A stretch of 64,000 nt of DNA from Kitasatospora sp052076145 (GTDB taxonomy: Bacteria; Actinomycetota; Actinomycetes; Streptomycetales; Streptomycetaceae). Positions 8,800 to 16,337 of this stretch are shown in pieces. The notes beneath the pieces were generated by a model. That model worked only from the letters and a program-made list of their open reading frames with translations. It ran no database searches and was not told the DNA's origin. Positions within the stretch are counted from its first letter, which is position 1. The number at the start of each line of letters is the position of its first letter. The translations under genes were made by a program, and so were the position numbers. The stretch lies in assembly GCF_052076145.1 (NCBI RefSeq), contig NZ_CP197246.1:248001-312000 (forward strand), given 5' to 3'.

Positions 8800-9366
8800 G
8801 TGCCGGACGAGACCACCGTGCGCCCCATCCCCTGGCCGGCTGCCCCGATCAAGGCCGGGCGGCTCGTTCTCCGCGAGCCCGAGGCCCGGGACCGTGCGGC
8901 GTTCGTCGAGCTGCTGGCCTCGCCGGAGGTGCACACCTACCTCGGCGGCCCCCGGCCCCGGGACGAGCTCGAGCGCGAGCTGCCCGAGACGCCCGAGCGG
9001 TGGCCCGGGAGTCTCGTCGTCGATCTCGACGGGGCGATGATCGGCCAGATCCTGCTCAGGCGAGCGCCGGAGCACCATCGCCCGGCCGCCGTGGGGAAGG
9101 CCGATCTCGGCTACCTGTTCCTGCCGCAGGCGTGGGGGTTCGGGTACGCCGCCGAGGCGTGCGCGGCGGCACTCGACTGGTTCGACGGCGTGCTTCCCGG
9201 CGAGCCGGTGGTGCTCGCCACCCAGACCGCCAATGCCCGCTCGATGCGCCTCGCGGCGAAGCTGGGCTTCACCGAGGTGGAGCGGTACCGGGCCTGGGAC
9301 GCCGAGCAGTGGCTCGGCCTCCGGTCAGCCGTCGAGGCCGGTGGCCAGGCCGTCCAGGGCGTGTGA
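8800..9366 (+). CDS. GNAT-family N-acetyltransferase
   Basis: 188 residues of the RimJ/RimL-like GNAT group. It opens with AGRLVLREPEARD, has the beta-4 strand ADLGYLFLPQAWGFGYAAEA that includes the acetyl-CoA pyrophosphate loop, and ends with the typical ANARSMRLAAKLGFTEVERY. It acetylates a small molecule or a protein N-terminus; the substrate is unknown. The GTG at 8800 is chosen for the AGGAG 7 nt upstream. Its last 42 nt overlap the end of the convergent mtnP gene. Confidence 0.85.
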   Translation: MPDETTVRPIPWPAAPIKAGRLVLREPEARDRAAFVELLASPEVHTYLGGPRPRDELERELPETPERWPGSLVVDLDGAMIGQILLRRAPEHHRPAAVGKADLGYLFLPQAWGFGYAAEACAAALDWFDGVLPGEPVVLATQTANARSMRLAAKLGFTEVERYRAWDAEQWLGLRSAVEAGGQAVQGV

Positions 9367-10179
9367 GCAGATGCAGTCGCGGTCGGCCGGGAGTGCTTCG
9401 AGGGCCTTGAAGAGGACGGTGCGCAGGCGGCCCACGTTGCGGCTGAAGACCTCGAGCACCTCGGCGTGGGTGACGCCCTCGCCGGTCTCGACGCCCGCGT
9501 CGAGGTCGGTGACGAGGGCGAGGGAGGTGTAGCAGAGGCCCAGCTCGCGGGCCAGCACGGCCTCCGGGTGGCCGGTCATGCCGACGACCGACCAGCCGTT
9601 GGCGGTGAACCAGCGGCTCTCGGCGCGGGTGGAGAAGCGCGGGCCCTCGATCACCACCAGCGTGCCGCCGTCCACGGGCTCCCAGGCGCAGCCACGGGCG
9701 GCGGCGAGCACCGAGCTGCGGCCGTCGGGGCAGTACGGGTCGGCCATCGAGACGTGCACCACCTCGGGCAGGCGGCCGTCCGGCAGCGGCAGTCCGTCGT
9801 AGTAGGTCTGCGGCCGCCCCGAGGTGCGGTCGACGAACTGGTCGGGGACGACGAGCGTGCCCGGTCCGTACTCGGCGCGCAGCCCGCCCACCGCGCAGGG
9901 GCCGAGCACCTGGCGTACGCCGAGCGAGCGCAGCGCCCAGAGGTTGGCCCGGTAGTTGATCCGGTGCGGCGGCAGGCTGTGCCCGCGCCCGTGCCGGGGC
10001 AGGAAGGCGACCCGGCGCCCGGCGATCTCGCCGAGGAAGAGCGAGTCGCTGGGCGGGCCGTAGGGGGTCTGCACCGCGACCTCGGTGACGTCGTCGAGCA
10101 GGGCGTACAGGCCCGAGCCGCCGATCACTCCTAGCTCCGCAGCGGGCGGAGAGGTGGTTCCTGACGAGGTGCCGGCCAT
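9325..10179 (-). CDS. mtnP: S-methyl-5'-thioadenosine phosphorylase
   Basis: 284 residues, full length. Phosphorolyses methylthioadenosine to adenine and methylthioribose-1-phosphate in methionine salvage and spermidine recycling; cytoplasmic. Seen motifs: LGVIGGSGLY at the N-terminus, FLPRHGRGHSLPPHRINYRAN (phosphate and ribose site), VIEGPRFSTRAES, and MTGHPEAVLARELGLCYTSLALVTDLDAG, the purine-binding region. Actinobacterial members may also use 5'-deoxyadenosine or related nucleosides made by radical SAM enzymes. It overlaps the GNAT gene tail to tail by 42 nt. Confidence 0.92.
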   Translation of the reverse strand: MAGTSSGTTSPPAAELGVIGGSGLYALLDDVTEVAVQTPYGPPSDSLFLGEIAGRRVAFLPRHGRGHSLPPHRINYRANLWALRSLGVRQVLGPCAVGGLRAEYGPGTLVVPDQFVDRTSGRPQTYYDGLPLPDGRLPEVVHVSMADPYCPDGRSSVLAAARGCAWEPVDGGTLVVIEGPRFSTRAESRWFTANGWSVVGMTGHPEAVLARELGLCYTSLALVTDLDAGVETGEGVTHAEVLEVFSRNVGRLRTVLFKALEALPADRDCICSHALDGLATGLDG

Positions 10180-10252
10180 GATGCCCTGCCTTTCGGTCGC
10201 GTCCTGACCTTCACCCTACGAGCCGTCACCCTGCTCCGGCCGCAGGACGGTC

Positions 10253-10642
10253 TTACGATTCCCGTACGCCACCGGCGGTCGCCGAGCGCCGTACCTTCAG
10301 TGCCCAGAGCACCAGCGGGACCTGGAGCGGCAGCCGCCCGTACGCGACGGCGCGCTCGGCGGTGCTGCGGGTGCGCCAGTCGCGGGCCATCTTGAGGTTG
10401 CCGGGGAAGACGGCGACGAAGAGCGCGGCGGCGGCCAGGCCGCCGGTGCGGCGGGTGGCGGGGACCGCGACGGCTGCGGCGACGGCGAGTTCGGCCACGC
10501 CGCTCACGTGCGTCCATCGGCGCGGGCCGCCGGGGAGCTGCTCGGGGACGAGCGGGTCGAAGAACTCGGGCTTGCGGAAGTGCATGACGCCTGCGAGGCC
10601 GAGCAGGGCGGCAAGTGCGAGCGGGGCGCGGTGACGGGACAC
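10253..10642 (-). CDS. DoxX-like small membrane protein
   Basis: 129 residues with four membrane segments. GVMHFRKPEFFDPLVP at the N-terminus and the GVAELAVAAAV helix are typical of the DoxX/DoxD-like family, quinone-linked or of unknown role. Second gene after mtnP on the same strand in position, but 73 nt apart and with no clear functional tie. Start 10642 is followed at once by the first helix. Confidence 0.75.
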   Translation of the reverse strand: MSRHRAPLALAALLGLAGVMHFRKPEFFDPLVPEQLPGGPRRWTHVSGVAELAVAAAVAVPATRRTGGLAAAALFVAVFPGNLKMARDWRTRSTAERAVAYGRLPLQVPLVLWALKVRRSATAGGVRES

Positions 10643-10803
10643 GTCTCTCCTCGATCAGGCAACGGGTGGCGACAGGAGGGGCTCCGCCGACCCTACTCGC
10701 CGGTAGGGTTGCGGGTACAGGCTTCCCGCCCCGGCGTTGACGGCAGCGGCGTACAGTGGCCGCCTCGGTGGGCAGGTGTGGCACGGCGGTCGGAGGAACG
10801 GGC

Positions 10804-11571
10804 ATGAGCCGGAGCGGTACGAGAGCCGGTACGCGAGCCGGTGCGAAGGCCGGTCCGAGGGCGACCGGCCATCAGGCGCTGCGCTGGCGGGTGCGGCCCG
10901 AGGCCCCGGTCGCGGCCGTCCTGTTGCTGCACGGCGGGCAGGAGACCGACGAACGGCGGCCCGGCCCGGTCAATCTGCCCGGTCTACGGATGAGCGGCTT
11001 CGTCCGCGCCGTCGCCCGGGAGACCGCCGGGGCGCAGATCGCCGTCGGCGTGGTCCGCTACCGGCACCGGGGCTGGAACGGCTCGCGGGCCGACGCCGCC
11101 CGGGACGCCGCAGCCGCGCTCAACGACCTCGCCGAGGAGCTCGGGCCCGTCCCCACCGTCCTGATCGGGCACTCGATGGGAGGCCGGGCGGCCCTGCGTG
11201 CGGCCGGGAACCCCTGCGTCACCGGCGTCGTCGCCCTCGCGCCCTGGTGCCCGGACGGCGATCCGTCCGCCCAGCTCGACGGCCGTACGCTGCTGACCCT
11301 GCACAGCGACCACGACAGCGTCACCGACCCCGGCGCCACCCGGCGGTTCGCCGCCCGCGCCCGCGCGGCGGGCGCGCACGTCGCCGGGTACACCGTGCAC
11401 AACTCGGACCATGCCCTGTTGCGCCGCTCCCGCGACTGGCACCGCGCCACCGCCCACCTCACCGCCGGCCTGCTCGGGCTGCGCCCGTTGCCGCCCGAGG
11501 TCACCACCGCGCTCGCCCTCGGCCCGGCCTCCGCAGAGGGCCTCGACCTCCCGCTCCCCTCGCACGCCTGA
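10804..11571 (+). CDS. Alpha/beta hydrolase (dienelactone-hydrolase-like)
   Basis: 255 residues. Segment VAAVLLLHGGQETDERRP gives the oxyanion hole; GHSMGGRAA is the nucleophile elbow; LHSDHDSVTDP supplies an acid and HNSDHALLRR the His. The ATG at 10804 has GGAGG 7 nt before it. The N-terminal 20 residues (RSGTRAGTRAGAKAG) are a short basic repeat without a signal peptide, so it is cytoplasmic. Substrate unknown. It lies just upstream of the MoxR operon but 150 nt apart, so is probably separate. Confidence 0.8.
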   Translation: MSRSGTRAGTRAGAKAGPRATGHQALRWRVRPEAPVAAVLLLHGGQETDERRPGPVNLPGLRMSGFVRAVARETAGAQIAVGVVRYRHRGWNGSRADAARDAAAALNDLAEELGPVPTVLIGHSMGGRAALRAAGNPCVTGVVALAPWCPDGDPSAQLDGRTLLTLHSDHDSVTDPGATRRFAARARAAGAHVAGYTVHNSDHALLRRSRDWHRATAHLTAGLLGLRPLPPEVTTALALGPASAEGLDLPLPSHA

Positions 11572-11720
11572 CCCGGCTCGGCGGCGCCCAACAGCCGTAC
11601 ACGTACGCCCTGACACCCCCTCCCCGCCGGTACCCGAACGGACTGTGCAAGGCTGCTGCCGGTCAGTACACCCGGCCCGGACCCCACCCGGCCGCCGGGA
11701 CCACGGGGGATGTGATCGGC

Positions 11721-12761
11721 ATGCGCAGAAACGTACGGCGGGCGCCAGGCACCGAGCACGGCCGGGGCCGGCTCCGGGGCCGGGGCCGGCTCCAACTCCG
11801 GCTCCGCGCGGCACTGGCAGCGCTGGCGGCGGGCGGGCTGGCACTGGCCGCGCTCGCCCTGCGGCCGGTGCCGGGCGAGCGGCTCTGGCACGCGGGCGGA
11901 GTGCTCGGCGTCCACCGCGGGCTCCGGGTGCTGCTGATACTCGGCTGCATCGTCGGCGGCGCCGTTCTGACGGGCCGCCACCGACGCGGCGGGGCGAACA
12001 CCCGCTCGGGCGACGACTCCCCCGCCGCGGAACGCCTCGCCTCGGCCGCGAACGTGCTGCTGCCGATCGCCGCCGCAGCCGTACCGCTGCTGCTGCTCCT
12101 GCTGCCCAACCACCATGTCACCCCGCCGCCCCGGGGCTCACTGTCGCTGCCGGGCGGGCCGCCCGAGACGCCGTCGCCGACCGCCTCACCCAGCCCGTCC
12201 GCCCCGCCGCCGCCCGTCGACCGGCCCCACGGGCGGTTCGACCCGCAGCTGCTGCTGACCGTCCTCGGCACGGTCCTCGTGGTGGCCGTCGCCGTGGTCG
12301 GGCTGGTCGCGCTCTGGCGCCGGTTCGGCCACCTGCTCCGGGCGCCCGCGCACGATGCGATCGACCCGGCCGGGGCTGCCCCGATGACCGGCGCGGCCCT
12401 CGCCGATGCCGTCGCCGACGGGCGCCGCGCGCTGCACGGCGACGACGCCCGCGCCGCCGTGATCGCCTGCTACGCGGCGATGACGGCCTCGCTCGCCGCC
12501 TCGGGCGTCACCGGCCGGGCCGCCGACACCCCGAGCGACCTGCTCGACCGGGCGGCCGCCGGCGGCCTGCTCGGCACCGGCCCGCAGCTGCGGAACCACC
12601 CGCAGACGCTCGCCGCGCTCTTCCGCGAGGCGCGCTACTCCAGCCACCCGATGACGGACGACCACCTGCTCCGGGCCCGCGCCGCCCTCGACGCCATCGC
12701 CGCCCAACTCCCCGCCACCGTCCCGTCCGAGGAACCGCAGCCCACCATCGAGGCCCGATGA
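11721..12761 (+). CDS. DUF4129 membrane protein
   Basis: 346 residues: a basic N-terminus, about four membrane helices in the first 195 residues, a Pro/Ser-rich external loop (about 130-165), and a cytoplasmic C-terminal DUF4129 domain (about 210-335) with the typical AVIACYAAM...TPSDLLDRA...LFREARYSSHPM. First gene of a five-gene operon with MoxR and DUF58. In related actinobacteria this set often sits with a transglutaminase-like protein, absent here. The ATG at 11721 follows GGGGGA; an in-frame GTG lies 9 nt earlier. The last bases overlap the next start (ATGA). Confidence 0.85.
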   Translation: MRRNVRRAPGTEHGRGRLRGRGRLQLRLRAALAALAAGGLALAALALRPVPGERLWHAGGVLGVHRGLRVLLILGCIVGGAVLTGRHRRGGANTRSGDDSPAAERLASAANVLLPIAAAAVPLLLLLLPNHHVTPPPRGSLSLPGGPPETPSPTASPSPSAPPPPVDRPHGRFDPQLLLTVLGTVLVVAVAVVGLVALWRRFGHLLRAPAHDAIDPAGAAPMTGAALADAVADGRRALHGDDARAAVIACYAAMTASLAASGVTGRAADTPSDLLDRAAAGGLLGTGPQLRNHPQTLAALFREARYSSHPMTDDHLLRARAALDAIAAQLPATVPSEEPQPTIEAR

Positions 12762-13225
12762 ACCGCTCCCTCGCCCTGCTGCTCACCGCCGCCGCCGGCG
12801 CCGAGGCCGCGCTCGTCCTGGTCGGCGGCACCGCCCCGGCCGCCCTCGGCGCGGCGGTGCTCACCGCCACCGCCCTGGTCACCGCCCGGTACGTCAGCGG
12901 CTTCGCCTCGCAGGACAGCGGCATCCGGCTGCCGATGCGGATGCTCCACGCCCGGCAGGCCGGGCTCGGCGACTGGCAGCGGGCCGTCGAGGACGGGCTC
13001 ACCGGCCGGGGCGACCACGGCGAGTCGCTCGTCCGCCGCCTCCAGCGCATCTACGCGGCCCGGCTGGCCGAACGGCACGCCGTCTCGCTGTACGACCAGC
13101 CCGAGGCCGCCGCCGCACTGGTCGGCCCCGAGGTGTGGTCGCTGATCGACCCGCGCGGCACCCCGCCCAGGCCCGTCCCGCAGCGCACCCTGCGCGCCGC
13201 CGTCGACGGCCTCCGCACGCTCTGA
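12758..13225 (+). CDS. Small membrane-anchored protein of the MoxR operon
   Basis: 155 residues. The first 45 form a membrane hairpin of two helices (LALLLTAAAG... and AVLTATALVTARYV). The rest is soluble, with a helix-rich GDWQRAVEDGL...LVRRLQRIYAARLAERH segment. No known enzyme motif. It overlaps the DUF4129 stop by 4 nt, so is translationally coupled. Position suggests a structural partner of the MoxR/DUF58 membrane complex. Confidence 0.7.
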   Translation: MNRSLALLLTAAAGAEAALVLVGGTAPAALGAAVLTATALVTARYVSGFASQDSGIRLPMRMLHARQAGLGDWQRAVEDGLTGRGDHGESLVRRLQRIYAARLAERHAVSLYDQPEAAAALVGPEVWSLIDPRGTPPRPVPQRTLRAAVDGLRTL

Positions 13226-13281
13226 ACGACACCGCGCGCACCGCACCACCCGTCCCGACCCGACCCGTCCCGAGGAGTACC

Positions 13282-14298
13282 GTGACCAGCACCCACCCGA
13301 ACCCCGCCCCGGACGCGACAGCCACGGACGCGACAGCCGTCGGACTGACGCCCCGCCAGGCGGGCGAGCGCGCCCAGCAGGTGCTCGACGAGGTCGGCCG
13401 CGCCGTGGTCGGCAAGCCCGAGTCGCTCGAACTGGTGATGCTCGGCGTGCTCGCGGGCGGCCACGTCCTGATCGAGGACCTGCCCGGTCTCGGCAAGACG
13501 CTGCTGGCCCGCTCGTTCGCCACCGCGCTCGGCCTGGACTTCCAGCGCATCCAGTTCACCCCGGACCTGCTGCCCTCCGACGTCTCGGGCGCCCCGTTCT
13601 ACGACCAGCGCACCGGCGAGATGGTCTTCCGCCCCGGCCCGGTCTTCACCCACCTGCTGCTCGCCGACGAGGTCAACCGAACGCCCCCGAAGACCCAGGC
13701 CGCGCTGCTGGAGGCGATGGCCGAGGCCCAGGTCTCCGCCGACGGCGTCACCCGCCGCCTGCCCGACCCGTTCATGGTGATAGCCACCGCGAACCCGATC
13801 GAGTACGAGGGCACGTACAGCCTGCCCGAGGCGCAGCTGGACCGTTTCCTGCTGCGGGTCAGGATGGGCTACCTGCCGGTGCGTCAGGAGGCGGCGATGC
13901 TGCGGGCCCGGATCGACCGGGCCGCGCCCGAGGCGGTGCTGAAGCAGCTGTCCGACCCGGCGGAGGTGCTGGCCATGCGGGCGGCGCTGGAGCGCGTCGA
14001 GGTCGCGGACGACCTGGTCGACTACGTGGTGGCGCTCGTCGACGCGACCCGCTCGCACCCGCAGATCCAGGTCGGCGCCTCCCCGCGCGGTGGTCTCGCG
14101 CTGCTCCAACTCGCGCGTGCCCGTGCTGTCCTGGAGGGCCGTGACTACCTCGTCCAGGAGGACGTGAAGGCGCTCGCGGTGCCCGCGCTGGCGCACCGGG
14201 TGAGCCTGCGTCCGGAGCTGTGGGTGCGTCAGATCAACGCGGACGACGTGATCGCGGCGCTGGTCGAGACCGTCCCGGCGCCCCGGACCGCTCCGTGA
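13282..14298 (+). CDS. MoxR-type AAA+ ATPase
   Basis: 338 residues. An N-terminal variable tail (1-30) precedes the AAA+ core: VVGKPESLELVMLGVLAGGHVLIEDLPGLGKTLLA (Walker A GLGKT), LLLADEVNRTPPKTQAALLEAM (Walker B and sensor), FMVIATANPIEYEGTYSLPEAQLDRF (sensor 1 and arginine finger region). MoxR ATPases are chaperone-like remodelers acting with DUF58/VWA partners to mature or assemble membrane or periplasmic complexes. GAGGAG lies 4 nt before the GTG. The stop overlaps the DUF58 start. Confidence 0.93.
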   Translation: MTSTHPNPAPDATATDATAVGLTPRQAGERAQQVLDEVGRAVVGKPESLELVMLGVLAGGHVLIEDLPGLGKTLLARSFATALGLDFQRIQFTPDLLPSDVSGAPFYDQRTGEMVFRPGPVFTHLLLADEVNRTPPKTQAALLEAMAEAQVSADGVTRRLPDPFMVIATANPIEYEGTYSLPEAQLDRFLLRVRMGYLPVRQEAAMLRARIDRAAPEAVLKQLSDPAEVLAMRAALERVEVADDLVDYVVALVDATRSHPQIQVGASPRGGLALLQLARARAVLEGRDYLVQEDVKALAVPALAHRVSLRPELWVRQINADDVIAALVETVPAPRTAP

Positions 14299-15659
14299 GC
14301 AGCCCCCGTCGCACGGCTCCGGTGGCCCGGGTGCTCGGGCCGGTGCAGGAGACGGGGACGAGCGAGCTGACGCTGCTGAGCCCGCCCGCGCCCCCGCCGT
14401 CGGTCTGGCGGGCGAGCGAGCGAGCGCTGCGGCTGCTGTCGGTCGCCGCGGTGGCGGCCGTCGCCGCCCTGCTGACCGGTCACGCCTGGGTGCTGGCCTG
14501 CGCGGCGGGCCCCCTCGTGCTGCTGGTGCTGGCCGCTGCCGGGAGCAGCAGGCCGACCCGGCTGACCGCCGAGGCCGAGATCGGCCCGCGCCGCTGCTTC
14601 GAGGGCGAGCCGGTCACGGCCCGGGTGGAGCTCTCCTTCGACGGCACGGTCGGCTGGGTCGACCCGGGCCTGCACCCCGGGCCCGGCATGACGCTGGAGA
14701 GCCTCACCGTGACCGGCCCGGTGATCGAGCTCCGGCTCATCGCGGGCCGGTGGGGCCGGTGGACGCTCGGCACCCTCGACGTCGACGTGTACGACCGGGG
14801 CGGGCTGGCCCGCCGTACCCTCCGCGTCCAGCTCGGCGAGGTGCAGGTCTTCCCGGTGCCGGCCCAGGCCTCGGTGACGCCGATCCCGGTGCGGCTGCCG
14901 GAGCACCTCGGCGAGCACACCGCCCGCCAGCGCGGTGAGGGCGTCGAGGTGCAGGGCGTCCGTCCGCACATCTGGGGCGAGCGGCAGCGGCGCATCCACT
15001 GGCCGTCGACCACCCGGCGCGGCAGCGTCCAGCTCACCCAGTTCGCCGCCGAGCGCGCCGCCGACACCGTCGTGCTGATCGACGCGTTCGGCGACTACGT
15101 CGATCACGCGACCGGCCGTTCCAGCCTCGACGAGACGCTGCGCACCGCCGCCGGGGTGGCCAGGGCGTACCTGCGCAGCCACGACCGCGTCGGCGTGGTC
15201 TCGATCGGCGGCGTCACCCGCTGGCTCCGGCCGGGCACCGGCGGCGGGTACTTCTACCGGCTGGTCGAATCCGTCCTGGAGGTCCGCCGCGATCTCGGGT
15301 ACCAGGTGCCGGATCTCGAGAGGCTGCCCCGCCCGGTCGTCCCGGCAGGCGCCCTGGTGTACGCGGTCACCACGCTCACCGACCAGCGCGTGCTGGATCT
15401 GCTGCGCGATCTGACGGCCCGTGGCAACCCGCTGGTAGTCGTCGAGATACCGATCGGCGCGCCCGTCCCCGAGTCGGGCGATCCGGCCGGCGTGCTGGCC
15501 GGCGAGCTGGCACTGCCGCTCTGGGAGGCCGACCGCGAGACCATGCGGTACGCGCTGCGCAGCCGGGGCATCCCCGTCCTCACGCCGCAGCCGGGCGAGG
15601 AGTTGGACCTCGCGCTCGCGCCGCTGCTGCGCACCCGCATCCAGGGGAGCACCCGATGA
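14295..15659 (+). CDS. DUF58 protein, partner of MoxR
   Basis: 454 residues: two adjacent membrane helices (about 45-85), a beta-rich region, then the DUF58 core HTARQRGEGVEVQGVRPHIWGERQRRIHWPSTTRRG and a VWA-like fold (DTVVLIDAFGDY, the MIDAS-like site). DUF58 proteins form a set with MoxR. Start GTG at 14295 shares GTGA with the MoxR stop; its own stop shares ATGA with the next gene. Tight coupling supports a stoichiometric complex. Confidence 0.9.
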   Translation: MSSPRRTAPVARVLGPVQETGTSELTLLSPPAPPPSVWRASERALRLLSVAAVAAVAALLTGHAWVLACAAGPLVLLVLAAAGSSRPTRLTAEAEIGPRRCFEGEPVTARVELSFDGTVGWVDPGLHPGPGMTLESLTVTGPVIELRLIAGRWGRWTLGTLDVDVYDRGGLARRTLRVQLGEVQVFPVPAQASVTPIPVRLPEHLGEHTARQRGEGVEVQGVRPHIWGERQRRIHWPSTTRRGSVQLTQFAAERAADTVVLIDAFGDYVDHATGRSSLDETLRTAAGVARAYLRSHDRVGVVSIGGVTRWLRPGTGGGYFYRLVESVLEVRRDLGYQVPDLERLPRPVVPAGALVYAVTTLTDQRVLDLLRDLTARGNPLVVVEIPIGAPVPESGDPAGVLAGELALPLWEADRETMRYALRSRGIPVLTPQPGEELDLALAPLLRTRIQGSTR

Positions 15660-16192
15660 CCGTACCGAAGTCCCCTGCAGTGATGGCACCCACCGCGCTC
15701 ACCCGTGCGGTCGCCGTCGCACTGGCGCTCGGCGCGGCCGCGCCCGGCCTCTCCGGTGGCTCGCTGTTCGTGGCGGCGCTCGCCGTGCTGGGCGCCTGGT
15801 GGGCGGGCCCGGTGGTGGCCGCCCGGCCGGTCCGGCAGTCGGCCGCCCTGCGGCCGATGCTCGTCCGGCACCGGAACACGGTGTTCGCGGCGGGCTGCGT
15901 GCTGCTGGCCGCCGTGCAGACCCCGCCGCTCTGGCTCGCCGGGTGCGTGACGGCGCTGCTGCTGGGCTACCTGCTCCTGGTCGACGCCTTCGCGGCCGGC
16001 CCGGCGGGCGTCCGCCAGTGGCGGGCCCGCGCGGTGCCCGCGGCGGCGTACGGCGCGAGTGCCCTGGTGCTGGCGGCAGCCTGCCTGCCGCTGGACGGCC
16101 TGCCCTGGGGCCGGGCGGTGGCGGCCCTCGCGGTCGTCGGCTCGGCGGCCGTCGCCGGGCTGGCCCTCTGGACCCGGGCCGGTGATGCCTGA
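15656..16192 (+). CDS. Small integral membrane protein of the MoxR operon
   Basis: 178 residues, almost entirely hydrophobic with about five helices and short Arg-containing loops. No domain recognised. The start overlaps the DUF58 stop by 4 nt (ATGA), so it is the last gene of the operon. Probably a membrane subunit working with the DUF58 and DUF4129 proteins. Confidence 0.75.
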   Translation: MTVPKSPAVMAPTALTRAVAVALALGAAAPGLSGGSLFVAALAVLGAWWAGPVVAARPVRQSAALRPMLVRHRNTVFAAGCVLLAAVQTPPLWLAGCVTALLLGYLLLVDAFAAGPAGVRQWRARAVPAAAYGASALVLAAACLPLDGLPWGRAVAALAVVGSAAVAGLALWTRAGDA

Positions 16193-16337
16193 TCGCAGCC
16201 TCCGGGCGCGCGGCCGGGCGGCTCGGGTGGCGTGATGGCGTCAACTGCGGGTCGGGGCGGCGGGTCACGCCGTAGGCTTTGTCCCAGTGGCAGGCGAGCA
16301 TGGCGCCCCGCGCGGGCGGCAGTGGGAAGGGGCGGGT

